From: Streptosporangium subroseum
GTDB taxonomy: Bacteria > Actinomycetota > Actinomycetes > Streptosporangiales > Streptosporangiaceae
Assembly: GCF_900188345.1 (NCBI RefSeq)
Contig: NZ_FZOD01000051.1
Span: forward strand, 28,088 to 79,168
DNA: 51,081 bases
Reading direction: 5' to 3'
Each line of letters starts with the position of its first letter. Positions within the stretch are counted from its first letter, which is position 1. The translations under genes were made by a program, and so were the position numbers. Below are positions 34,098 to 41,948 of this stretch, in pieces. A model generated the notes under the pieces. That model did no database searches. It was not told where the DNA came from and worked only from the letters and a program-made list of their open reading frames with translations.

Positions 34098-34199
34098 TCC
34101 GGACCCCTCTCAGGTGGTCGCCCGAATCAGTGGGAGGTGGCAGCGCGGGGCCGGCCCCCGACAACGCGGCCTGCGACGCAGCGGTTCCTCGATATGCTT

Positions 34200-34213
34200 T
34201 GGGAGCGCTCCCA
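34200..34213. promoter_or_regulatory. CebR box 1, perfect palindrome
   Basis: TGGGAGCGCTCCCA matches the streptomycete CebR operator exactly, 103 bp upstream of the cebE start. Confidence 0.9.
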
Positions 34214-34329
34214 CGAAGAGTGGACGATAGGCAACCTGGACGTCAATATGCCGAAACTCAACCGTTACATCTAGCCGGTTTGTGGGTGATTGATGGGCAT
34301 GAAGCCGACAAATCACCCAAGCGGGCAGT

Positions 34330-34343
34330 TGGGAGCGCTCCCA
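34330..34343. promoter_or_regulatory. CebR box 2, perfect palindrome
   Basis: A second exact TGGGAGCGCTCCCA, centre 130 bp from box 1, further upstream of cebE. Confidence 0.9.
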
Positions 34344-34803
34344 TCTCATGCGCATACAGTCAGGGCATTCCGGCATGTGAAGGCCCTGGGATCCCGTTCG
34401 TGCCCATCCTCCGGGGCTCGCACGGCGCGCGTTGACCGCCTTGACCGTTATCTTTTCGTGTCTGTTCTGAGATGGCATCGTGGCCGTATTTATGACCGAT
34501 CTGTGAATCTTTCACGGCCTCCGTCGCGCTTCGTGTTGGGCCGGGGCGCTTGATCGGATGGTTTCCGGTCGCGGCGCCCTGCCGCCGGAGGCCCGCCGCC
34601 GATCTCGTGCGCCCGGATCGGGGTGGTTTTTCAGGTACGGTGCCGGGCTCGGGTACGGTTTTGAACGGCTTCGCCGGGGAGGTGCCGCCGGGCATTCAAC
34701 CGGGTGTCGCCCGCGCCTCGACCGTGGGCCGCCACCGGTGGCGGCCCGGGCTCCGCCGCCTCCGTGGAGACATCCGGCCGGACGCCGGGAGCGGACATCC
34801 AAA

Positions 34804-34835
34804 AAGGAGCGCCGCTCATTCGAGCGGCGCTCCTT
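34804..34835 (-). terminator. Rho-independent terminator of the CHAP gene
   Basis: AAGGAGCGCCGCTC and GAGCGGCGCTCCTT (14-bp perfect arms, loop ATTC), followed on the minus strand by a run of T. Located 30 bp after the CHAP stop codon. Confidence 0.95.
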
Positions 34836-34864
34836 GTGAATGTCTGTGGACCGTCCGAGGGGGA

Positions 34865-35566
34865 TCAGCCGGTGTAGATCGGGTAGCCGTAGCCGACAAC
34901 CTGGGACTTGGGCCGGACGCGCTCCGCGACCTTGCCGTTGCCCGTGTTGCCCTCGATCGTGGTGATCGTGCCGTTGCCGTTGTCCTTCTTCACGAACCCG
35001 ACGTGGTCGATGCTGTCGAGGCTCTTGCTGCCGTCCCAGGCGAAGTAGACGACGGCGCCGGGCTTGGCGACGTCGCCCCACTGGTGGTTGGCCTTGAACC
35101 ACTTGGCGTGGGCGACGGTGTAGGCGTCCCAGCCCATGGTGGGCCGGATGCCGGCCTGCTCGCCGACCCAGGAGACGAACATCGCGCACCAGGGGGCGTC
35201 GGCGTAGGCGCGTACGGTGCCGCCGCCGTCACGGGCGAGGGTCTCCTTGGCGCGGGGAGAGGACATGTACCAGGACTGGAACTTGGTCCCGCCGCCCTGG
35301 GCGTTCTCGCTGATGCCGATCTGCTTCTCGGCGATGCTCAGGACCTGCTGGGCCGAGACCTTGGGGAGCCGTTCTGCCTCGATCTGGAGGGGGGACTTGG
35401 CGGCCTGGGCGGCCTCGGCGGGAGGGGTGAGGGCGTGGGAGCTGGGGGGATCCGCCAGGGCGGGGGAGGCCGCGAGGGCCCCACCGGCGACGGCGATCGA
35501 TACGCCCGCGAGGACGCCCGCCACGTGGTTACGCCGGAGGGTGGGTATAAGGCGATGCTTGGTCAT
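34865..35566 (-). CDS. Secreted CHAP-domain cell-wall amidase/endopeptidase
   Basis: A 233-residue exported protein. The signal peptide ends near ASPALA (about residue 38); a helical segment (about 45-85) precedes the CHAP domain. Catalytic residues are C127 (APWCAMFVSW), H188 (DHVGFV) and the E/N in IEGNT (205-207). It should cut peptidoglycan cross-links or stem peptides during growth. A c-di-AMP riboswitch lies in its leader, a known arrangement for actinomycete wall hydrolases. AAGGAG lies about ten bases upstream of ATG 35566. Confidence 0.92.
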   Translation of the reverse strand: MTKHRLIPTLRRNHVAGVLAGVSIAVAGGALAASPALADPPSSHALTPPAEAAQAAKSPLQIEAERLPKVSAQQVLSIAEKQIGISENAQGGGTKFQSWYMSSPRAKETLARDGGGTVRAYADAPWCAMFVSWVGEQAGIRPTMGWDAYTVAHAKWFKANHQWGDVAKPGAVVYFAWDGSKSLDSIDHVGFVKKDNGNGTITTIEGNTGNGKVAERVRPKSQVVGYGYPIYTG

Positions 35567-35598
35567 ACGGGGGTTCGACTCCTTGCGTCGCTTCCATT

Positions 35599-35735
35599 CC
35601 GCCTACCGGGTTAGCTGACGGGTTCGGGCTGGGAAGTGCCCTACGACGCGCGAACGCGTTGATTCACCCCAGAAACGTGGTTCCCCGGTTCCGCTGACTT
35701 CGCGGATTCGGCGGCCGTGCTCACCGGTTGGGCGG
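35599..35735 (-). ncRNA. ydaO-type cyclic-di-AMP riboswitch
   Basis: On the minus strand the leader contains the conserved ydaO/yuaA strings GCGGAACCGGGG, CTGGGGTGAATC, GTAGGGCACTTCCC, GAACCCGTCAGCTAACC and GGTAGGCGG, in order. P1 pairs CCGCC (35735-35731) with GGCGG (35603-35599). It ends about 30 bases before the CHAP start codon. The ligand and gene class are known from the family; the switch normally turns expression off when c-di-AMP is high. Confidence 0.93.
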
Positions 35736-36960
35736 AGGGATCCGCCCTGGTGAGTCCGGTCGGGCAATGTGACGGCAATGCTTAGGCCCTAATCGGACTA
35801 GGCATTTCCTTCGAATAGAGCGAACCTACGCCATCCGGACAGACGATTACAAATGCGACAGATTGCCTTCGCTTGGGACAACGTCCGAAATCAGGCAAAG
35901 AAACGGCTGCCTTCCGGGACCGCCCCGGGCCCGGTTTTCTGGGTGCCCCGCGGCGAGCGCGTTCGCTGCGATCCAATGGGCTGCGATCAGTCCACGGGCT
36001 GGAAACGGCGATTTTTACGGGGGTTTCGGGCGATGCCGCCGATTGATGGATCATCGGATCGGGGCCGGGGCGGCATGGAATCGGATCCATTGGTGGGTCT
36101 CCACAGGGGGTCAAATTTTTTCGAACACAGTGTCGAGTAAAGGTTTGACCGCAATAGAGTCGAGGCGCGGATTTTTTACCTTTGACCTGCATCTGCACGC
36201 CCCGCGCGGGGGTTAGCCCGGGTGGGCGTGACACATCCGACTTCGCATCTGTCCCACGTGTATCAGGCGGCTCACGCCTGGCTGAGACGGGCCCGTTGTC
36301 TCGTTGATATTCATTCGCCGCACGAAGCGGTCATCGTCCGGCGCTCCAATCGGAAACCCCTGTGGCGCCCTTTATGTGGTGCGCGGTTATGCGATGAGAG
36401 AAGAGTCGTGCTCGCGTTTGGGGCCGTGCCTGGAGTCGGTCGCCGCTGAGGTGCGCGGGACTTTACCAATTGAAAGTCGAGAACGCGGCGAAGGCGAGCG
36501 AGATGGCCGGAGATCGATTCATCGGTGTCGGACTTCATGGGTTGAGGGTCAGAGGCGCGGTGGCGGTGGCCCGGTGGCCGGGCGGGGTTGGCGCACCGGG
36601 CTTTCCGTGATCCGTTGGGATCGGCCGCGTCGGGCGCGGCTGATCCTGCCGCGCTGTCAGCGGGGCCCCGGCCGCTTCACCCGTCCTCGCCGCGCCCTTG
36701 GTCTTGGACCTTCGGCGGTGCCGCGCTGTCGGTGGGACCCCGCCCCGCCCGCTCTCGCTGCGTCCTTGACCGTGAACCCGTGGCCGTCCGTACCTTCCTC
36801 GATCAAAACGTGCCAGGTGCCGGCGAGGGCTCGCGCACCGCCTGCGTGGGCGTGACCGAAACCCCCGGCGGTTGTTCTCGTGGAGACGGCGCCGACGGGT
36901 GTGACCTGTGAACTTGTGTTGCTTTTGCGTCATCTCATCCCTCCTGTACCATCGCCGATT
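35736..36960. other. 1.2-kb stretch without a recognisable gene
   Basis: The longest empty stretch in the window. Open frames here lack ribosome sites, good codon bias or homology by eye. The part 35800-36450 is less GC-rich (for example around 36112-36180) than coding DNA here and may hold promoters for the CHAP leader and the importer, or a non-coding RNA. I find no cobalamin riboswitch and no tRNA. Confidence 0.5.
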
Positions 36961-36976
36961 ATGAAAATGATTTCCA
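36925..36976 (+). promoter_or_regulatory. Candidate leaderless promoter and Zur-type box
   Basis: TTGCGT, 16 bp, then TACCAT (36947-36952) would start a transcript at about the ATG 36961. TGAAAATGATTTCCA at 36962-36976 matches 14 of 15 positions of the palindromic actinomycete Zur box TGAAAATGATTTTCA and overlaps the first codons. This suggests zinc-responsive repression. Confidence 0.55.
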
Positions 36977-37971
36977 TCTCCATGGCGAGTTGCCTCCTCC
37001 TGGCACTCACCGCCTGTGGAGGCGTGAGCGGCACCCAGTCCCAGGCCGCCACCGGTGCCACACCTGACAGCCGGCACACCGCCACGGAGCTGACGAGCTG
37101 TGGTCTGCCCCTTCGCGTCACCTCCCCGCCGCAGCGGGCGGTCTCCATGGAGCAGAACGCGACGGAGATCATGCTGACGCTGGGACTCGCCGACCGGATG
37201 GCGGGCACGGCCTACCGGACGGACCCGGTGCTCACCGAGCTCAAGGGTGACTACGACAAGGTCCCGGTTCTGGCCGCCCAGTACCCCGGTCGCGAGGCAC
37301 TGCTGGCCGCGAAGCCGGACTTCGTCTACTCGATGCGCGCCTCGGCCTACGCTCCGGACGCCGGCGGCGTGCGGGGGGATCTGGCCAAGCTGGGAATACC
37401 GGCCTACCTGTCCTCCAACGACTGCGAGGATCCCAAGCTGATTCCCGCCTCCGCCACGTTCGAGGCGATCTTCAGCGAGATCGGTGACATCGCCAAGATC
37501 TTTGGTGTGCAGGACCGGGGCGAGAGCGTGGTGGCCGGTCTGCGCAGGCGTCTCGACGCGGCCAAGGACGCGGCCCGCTCGGGCCTGGGCAAGAAACTGA
37601 TGTGGTACTACTCCGGTACCAAGACCCCGGCCATCGCCGGTCGCGGAGGACTGCCCGACACCATCAGCGGGTTCCTCGGCGCCGGCAACGCCTTCTCCGA
37701 CATCGCCCAGCAGTGGTCCGAGGGAAGCTGGGAAAAGATCGCCGAGCGCGATCCGGACGTGATCGTGCTGGCCGATCTCACCCGTGGCGGCGAGGGTGAC
37801 AGCGCCGAGGCCAAGATGAGGTTCCTGCGCTCCGACCCCGTCGCCTCCCAGCTCACAGCGGTCAAGAACAACCGCTTCATCGTCGTTCCCGGATCGGCCA
37901 TGGATCCCTCGATCAGAGGTGTCAGCGCTGTGGAACAGGTCGGCAAGGGACTGCGGGACCTCTACGGCTGA
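36961..37971 (+). CDS. Substrate-binding lipoprotein of an Fe/B12/F420-0-type ABC importer
   Basis: A 336-residue class III binding protein (FecB/BtuF fold). The lipoprotein signal ends LLALTAC with C19 lipidated. The mature domain begins TSCGLPLRVTSPPQRAVSMEQNATEIMLTLGLADRM, shortened here to its first part TSCGLPLRVTSPPQRAV. It resembles proteins annotated as putative F420-0 importers, though that substrate is not proven for the family. ATG 36961 begins the signal peptide and overlaps a Zur-like box, which would instead favour a zinc-linked substrate. A methyltransferase, permease and ATPase follow. Confidence 0.82.
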   Translation: MKMISISMASCLLLALTACGGVSGTQSQAATGATPDSRHTATELTSCGLPLRVTSPPQRAVSMEQNATEIMLTLGLADRMAGTAYRTDPVLTELKGDYDKVPVLAAQYPGREALLAAKPDFVYSMRASAYAPDAGGVRGDLAKLGIPAYLSSNDCEDPKLIPASATFEAIFSEIGDIAKIFGVQDRGESVVAGLRRRLDAAKDAARSGLGKKLMWYYSGTKTPAIAGRGGLPDTISGFLGAGNAFSDIAQQWSEGSWEKIAERDPDVIVLADLTRGGEGDSAEAKMRFLRSDPVASQLTAVKNNRFIVVPGSAMDPSIRGVSAVEQVGKGLRDLYG

Positions 37972-38038
37972 CCCGACATGCCACGCCCACCTTCGGACGC
38001 GACGCGCGCCCGCCCGATGCCTTCCCCCGGAGACCGCG

Positions 38039-38803
38039 ATGACCACTTCCGCAACCTCGCCGACCTCGCATGACCTGTTCTCCCGCTGGGAGGAGCAGCA
38101 GTCCGCCTACGTGGCCCACCGTGAAAACCGCTTCCAGGTGATGCTCGACGTGCTTGACCTGAACTGCCCCTCGGACCTCACCGTGCTCGATCTGGCCTGC
38201 GGACCCGGCTCGATCGCCGACCGGGTGCTGAGCCGTTTCCCGCAGGCGCGTGCGGTGGCCACCGATTACGACCCGGTGCTGGCGCGGCTCGCGCGATCGA
38301 TCCTGGCCCGGCACGGCCGCGCCACCGTGATCGAATCCGACCTGGCACGCGCGGGCTGGTCGTCGGCCCTCTCGGAGTGGAGCTTCGACGCGGTGCTGAC
38401 CTCCACGGCGCTGCACTGGCTCTCTCTCGGACAGCTGCTTGAGGTCTACACCGAGCTGGCGCACATGCTGCCCCCCGGCGCCGTACTGCTCAACGCCGAC
38501 CACCTGCGCTTCGGCGCCGGCCATCCGACACTGCGGCAGCTGTCGGCCGCCCACGACGCCGCCGTCCAGCGAGAGGCCTTCGCGGACGGCACCGCCACCT
38601 GGGATCAGTGGTGGGCCCTGGCGGTCCGTCACCCCGAACTGGGACCCCTGCTGCCCGAGCGTGAGCGACGTTTCGCCGATCGCCCGCCGCAGTCGCCGGC
38701 GCCGCTGGAGTTCCACCTCGCTGCTCTGCGTACGGCGGGCTTCACCGAGGTGGGAACCGTCTGGCAGTACCTGGACGACTACGTCGTCTTCGCCCGGCGA
38801 TGA
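38039..38803 (+). CDS. Class I SAM-dependent methyltransferase
   Basis: A 254-residue methyltransferase. Motif I is VLDLACGPGSIADRVL (AdoMet loop), motif II ATDYDPVL and the motif IV region FDAVLTSTALHWL. ATG 38039 (MTTSATSPTSHDLFSRW) has CGGAGA upstream. Its stop overlaps the permease start by 4 bp, so it is part of the importer operon and may modify the imported or a related compound. The substrate is unknown. Confidence 0.85.
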   Translation: MTTSATSPTSHDLFSRWEEQQSAYVAHRENRFQVMLDVLDLNCPSDLTVLDLACGPGSIADRVLSRFPQARAVATDYDPVLARLARSILARHGRATVIESDLARAGWSSALSEWSFDAVLTSTALHWLSLGQLLEVYTELAHMLPPGAVLLNADHLRFGAGHPTLRQLSAAHDAAVQREAFADGTATWDQWWALAVRHPELGPLLPERERRFADRPPQSPAPLEFHLAALRTAGFTEVGTVWQYLDDYVVFARR

Positions 38804-39891
38804 CGTCTCACGCGCCGCCACGGGTGGCCGGGCACGTCGGCCCGGAACCACCCGTCGCCGTCTCGCGGGACAGGAGACGGCGAGGTGCTCTCTCGGCGGC
38901 CGGCGCCGGGCTGATACTGCTGCCGCTGTCGGTGGCGTTCGCGGTGACCCTCGGAGCCGCGGGCCTGTCGATCGGGGAGGTGTTCCAGACGATCGCCGTG
39001 CATCTGGGCCTCCCGTTGACCCCTCTCCCCGCGCTGGAGGACGCGATCGTCTGGGAGCTCCGCCTGCCGAGGGTGCTTCTGGCCGCGCTGGTCGGAGGGG
39101 GCCTGGCCGTGTGCGGAGCGGTGCTTCAGGCGCTGACCCGCAATCCTCTGGCCGATCCCTACCTGCTGGGCATCTCCTCCGGGGCCTCCACCGGTGCCGT
39201 GGCCGTCCTGATCCTCGGCCTGGGATCGGGGGCCGCGGCCGCCCTGACGGCGGGCGCCTTCACCGGCAGCCTGATGGCCTTCTGCTGCGTACTCGCGCTG
39301 ATCGGCGTGACGTTGGGCGGCTCGATCCGCGTCGTGCTGGCGGGGGTGGCGGTCTCGCAGCTGTTCAGCGCGCTGACCAGCCTGATCGTCATCTGGGCCG
39401 GTGACGCGCAGAGCACTCGCGGTGTGACGTTCTGGTTGCTGGGCTCGCTCGCCTCGGCGAGCTGGACCGGCGCCGCCCTTTGCGCAGCGGCCACGGGGAT
39501 AGGCCTGGCGGTCTGCTGGTCGGCCTCTCCCGCCCTGGACGCCTTCGCCTTCGGGCGCGAGGCCGCCGCCTCACTCGGTGTCTCTCCGGCCAGGACGCAA
39601 CTCGTCCTGTTCGTCGTCACCGCGTTGAGCACGGCGACTCTCGTCGCCGCGAGCGGCGCCATCGGGTTCGTGGGTCTGGTCGTTCCGCACGCGGTCCGCT
39701 TCCTGGTCGGCAGCCGCCACCGCGTGCTGCTGCCGGCGTGCGCGCTGTACGGAGCGATCTTCCTGCTCTGGGCCGACACCGCCGCGCGCACGCTGTTCTC
39801 CCCGCGGGAGATACCCGTTGGCGTGCTCACCGCGCTGATCGGCGTCCCCGCGTTCGCGGTCATCATGCGCGGAAGGAGCGCCGGGTCATGA
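38800..39891 (+). CDS. FecCD/BtuC-type ABC importer permease
   Basis: A 363-residue permease with about ten predicted helices. Family strings are LRLPRVLLAALVGGGLAVCG, ALTRNPLADPYLLGISSGAS and the C-terminal GFVGLVVPHAVRFLVG. ATG 38800 overlaps the methyltransferase stop. Its last 20 bp lie in the first half of a tandem duplication that reaches the ATPase start. Confidence 0.92.
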   Translation: MTSHAPPRVAGHVGPEPPVAVSRDRRRRGALSAAGAGLILLPLSVAFAVTLGAAGLSIGEVFQTIAVHLGLPLTPLPALEDAIVWELRLPRVLLAALVGGGLAVCGAVLQALTRNPLADPYLLGISSGASTGAVAVLILGLGSGAAAALTAGAFTGSLMAFCCVLALIGVTLGGSIRVVLAGVAVSQLFSALTSLIVIWAGDAQSTRGVTFWLLGSLASASWTGAALCAAATGIGLAVCWSASPALDAFAFGREAAASLGVSPARTQLVLFVVTALSTATLVAASGAIGFVGLVVPHAVRFLVGSRHRVLLPACALYGAIFLLWADTAARTLFSPREIPVGVLTALIGVPAFAVIMRGRSAGS

Positions 39892-39950
39892 GCCCGGACA
39901 CCTATGACATGGAAGGAGCGCCGGATCATGAGCCTGGAGACCCGTGACGT
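39871..39950 (+). repeat. 40-bp tandem duplication at the permease-ATPase junction, with mini-ORF
   Basis: GGAAGGAGCGCCGG followed by RTCATGAGCCYGGA occurs at 39871 and 39911. The first copy holds the permease stop and an overlapping ATG at 39888 that opens a 19-codon ORF (MSPDTYDMEGAPDHEPGDP) ending at 39947; the second copy holds the real ATPase start at 39928. Confidence 0.88.
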
Positions 39951-40716
39951 CGTGTGGGCCGCCGGTGGCGCGCCCATCATCGACGGGATCACGATCTCCA
40001 TACCGCGGGGCGGCTTCACGGGCCTGCTGGGTCCCAACGGCTGCGGGAAGTCGACCCTGCTGCGGCTTCTGGCCGGTCTGCTGCGTCCTGGGGAGGGGGC
40101 GGTCCTGCTGGATCGGCGGCGGCTGAGCGAGTTGCCGCGGCGCGAGATCGCCCGTCGCCTGGCGGTGGTCGCCCAGGAGGTGTCCACCGACGTCGACATG
40201 ACCGTCGCGGACGTCGTGATGCTCGGCCGGATTCCGCACAGGACACGGCCGGCCCTGATGGGCCGTGACGACTCCCTCGACATCCGGGAGGCCGAGAACG
40301 CCCTGGCACGGTGCGACCTGGCGGGGTGGGGCGGCCGTCACTGGTCGACGCTGTCCGGCGGGGAACGCCAGCGCGTCAACATCGCCCGAGCCCTGGCCCA
40401 GGGGCCCACCGAACTCCTCCTGGACGAGCCGACCAACCACCTCGACATTCACCATCAGATCGATCTCCTGCGGATGCTGGCCGCCGTACCGACCACGGTC
40501 GTCGCCGCCCTGCACGACCTGAACCTCGCGGCTCAGTACTGTGACCATCTGCTCCTGCTGGAGGCCGGGCGCGTGGTCGCCTCGGGTTCCCCCGCCCAGG
40601 TGCTGACAGAGCAGTGGATCGAACGCGTCTACCGCGTGCGCGCGACGGTGGACACGGACTCCGACGGCCGCCCCCATCTGCGATACGGCCCGTTGAGCGA
40701 TGCCGCCTCCAGCTGA
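39928..40716 (+). CDS. FecE/BtuD-type ABC importer ATPase
   Basis: A 262-residue ATPase. Walker A is GPNGCGKST, signature LSGGERQRVNIARAL, Walker B LLLDEPTNHLDIHHQ and the H-loop ALHDLNLA. ATG 39928 (MSLETRDVVW) is preferred; the frame is open to 39904, and a duplicated ribosome site and ATG lie 40 bp upstream in another frame. Last gene of the four-gene importer operon. Confidence 0.92.
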   Translation: MSLETRDVVWAAGGAPIIDGITISIPRGGFTGLLGPNGCGKSTLLRLLAGLLRPGEGAVLLDRRRLSELPRREIARRLAVVAQEVSTDVDMTVADVVMLGRIPHRTRPALMGRDDSLDIREAENALARCDLAGWGGRHWSTLSGGERQRVNIARALAQGPTELLLDEPTNHLDIHHQIDLLRMLAAVPTTVVAALHDLNLAAQYCDHLLLLEAGRVVASGSPAQVLTEQWIERVYRVRATVDTDSDGRPHLRYGPLSDAASS

Positions 40717-40759
40717 CCCGACGTCGCCGGCACGGCCGGTCGGGAGCGGAGGGCCTCGA

Positions 40760-40819
40760 ATGACGTCTTCTAGAGCCGCCGCCGGAGAAATGACGCCCTC
40801 CGGAGCCGCTGCCGGAGAA
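40760..40819. repeat. 30-bp tandem duplication
   Basis: ATGACG-prefixed units ending GCCGGAGAA occupy 40760-40789 and 40790-40819 with about 80% identity, in the 194-bp gap before the glycosyltransferase locus. Confidence 0.75.
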
Positions 40820-40910
40820 CGGCTCGCGCGCGGGCGCGGGCGAGCGAATAGCTGCTTGTTCATCCGCAGTTCCCGGGCGCTTAAGGCCGCCGGGCTAGGT
40901 TGAGGCAGTC

Positions 40911-41948
40911 GTGAACGGGTCATCGCCCGGCGTGGAGGACGGTCGAGACCACGCGCGGGAGCAGGGTTCGGCCGTTGCCTGGGTGGAATCCCCGTTGCAG
41001 ATGCTCTGCGCGGTGGAGGCACACCATGCCGGGTTGCTCGGTGCTCGCAGCCGTGTCATACCCCGGGCCAAGTTGCGCCCGCTGGAGGTGACCCGCCGCG
41101 AGCTCTCCCGGCTCGCCCTGCCTCCGGGGCTTGAGCTCACCGCCCCGGAGGCGGACATGCCCCGGCTCGGCCGGGGGACGATCGGAGCCGTGGGCGACGC
41201 CTTCTCCGGCAAGGTGCAGTTCCGCTGGCTCACCACCCTTCCCGGCCGCATCGTGATCGTCGACGACGGGCTGGCCACGATCAGGCTCCTGGAGCTGCTC
41301 ACCGGACGAATGTGGACGCCACTGCTGCGGGCCCGGGGCGGTGCGGGCCGGCTCAGGACCGCTCTCGGAACGGCCGCGGGCATCCGGCTGCGTGCCGCCG
41401 CCCGCTCCGGCCGGCTGTCGATCTTCACGGCGCTGCCCGTTCCCGCCGAGCTGGCGCAGGCCGTACGCGACAAGGGCGCCGAACTCGTCACCCATGACTT
41501 CACCTGGCTGCGGTCGCAGCCGCTGCGCAGGCCGCGCCCCGAGGAGCGCACGATCGTCCTCGGCACCTCGCTGGTCCGCAACGGCCTGATCCACCGCGAA
41601 AGCTACTTCACCTGGCTGGCCGGGCTCGGCTCGGCCGAGCCGGTGGCCTACTTCCCGCACCGCCGGGAGGACCCCAACGATCTCGCCCGGGTTGGGGAAC
41701 AGCCCGGGATCACCGTCTACGACGGCGGGGTCCCCGCCGAGATGACCCTGCGCGGGCTGGCCGCGGAGCAGCGGGTGCTGAGCCTGCCGTCCACCGCCGT
41801 CACCTCCCTGCGGGTTCTGCTCTCGGCCAGGGGCGTCGCCGTGGACACCGTGGACGTCCCCGACGAGTGGTGGACCGCCGAGGCGGCGCCTTCGCTCCGT
41901 TCCCACCTTTCGATGTTCGCCCATCACGACACTGGAGTTACCGGTTGA
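40911..41948 (+). CDS. Putative sialyltransferase-like glycosyltransferase
   Basis: A 345-residue protein of unsettled family. It shows the landmarks of bacterial sialyl- and polysialyltransferases: an N-terminal VESPLQMLCAVEA (SPLQ at 27-30), IVIVDDGLATI (DDG at 118-120), AYFPHRRED (PHRRE at 249-253) and LPSTAVTSL (ST at 294-295). These correspond in order to the acidic-Gly, His-Pro and Ser/Thr motifs that bind CMP-sialate. The HP motif reads HR here, a real departure. GTG 40911 is the start. The stop overlaps the TTG of the next gene. Most likely it adds a nonulosonic acid to a surface glycan. Confidence 0.65.
   Translation: MNGSSPGVEDGRDHAREQGSAVAWVESPLQMLCAVEAHHAGLLGARSRVIPRAKLRPLEVTRRELSRLALPPGLELTAPEADMPRLGRGTIGAVGDAFSGKVQFRWLTTLPGRIVIVDDGLATIRLLELLTGRMWTPLLRARGGAGRLRTALGTAAGIRLRAAARSGRLSIFTALPVPAELAQAVRDKGAELVTHDFTWLRSQPLRRPRPEERTIVLGTSLVRNGLIHRESYFTWLAGLGSAEPVAYFPHRREDPNDLARVGEQPGITVYDGGVPAEMTLRGLAAEQRVLSLPSTAVTSLRVLLSARGVAVDTVDVPDEWWTAEAAPSLRSHLSMFAHHDTGVTG

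Larger units (their letters stand above)
34098..34864. other. 767-bp regulatory gap between the CHAP gene and cebE
   Basis: Holds the two CebR boxes and, at its left end, the cebE ribosome site. The stretch 34440-34530 is less GC-rich than its surroundings and may hold a promoter. The right end holds the CHAP-gene terminator. No coding frame in it looks real. Confidence 0.6.

Noticed and set aside
35560..35600. GGGGGTTCGACTCC resembling a tRNA T-arm
   Set aside because: No acceptor or anticodon arm fits; the string lies in the CHAP leader near its ribosome site.
35782..36234. 150-codon minus-strand frame in the gene-free stretch
   Set aside because: No ribosome site, poor codon bias for this genome and no recognisable motif.
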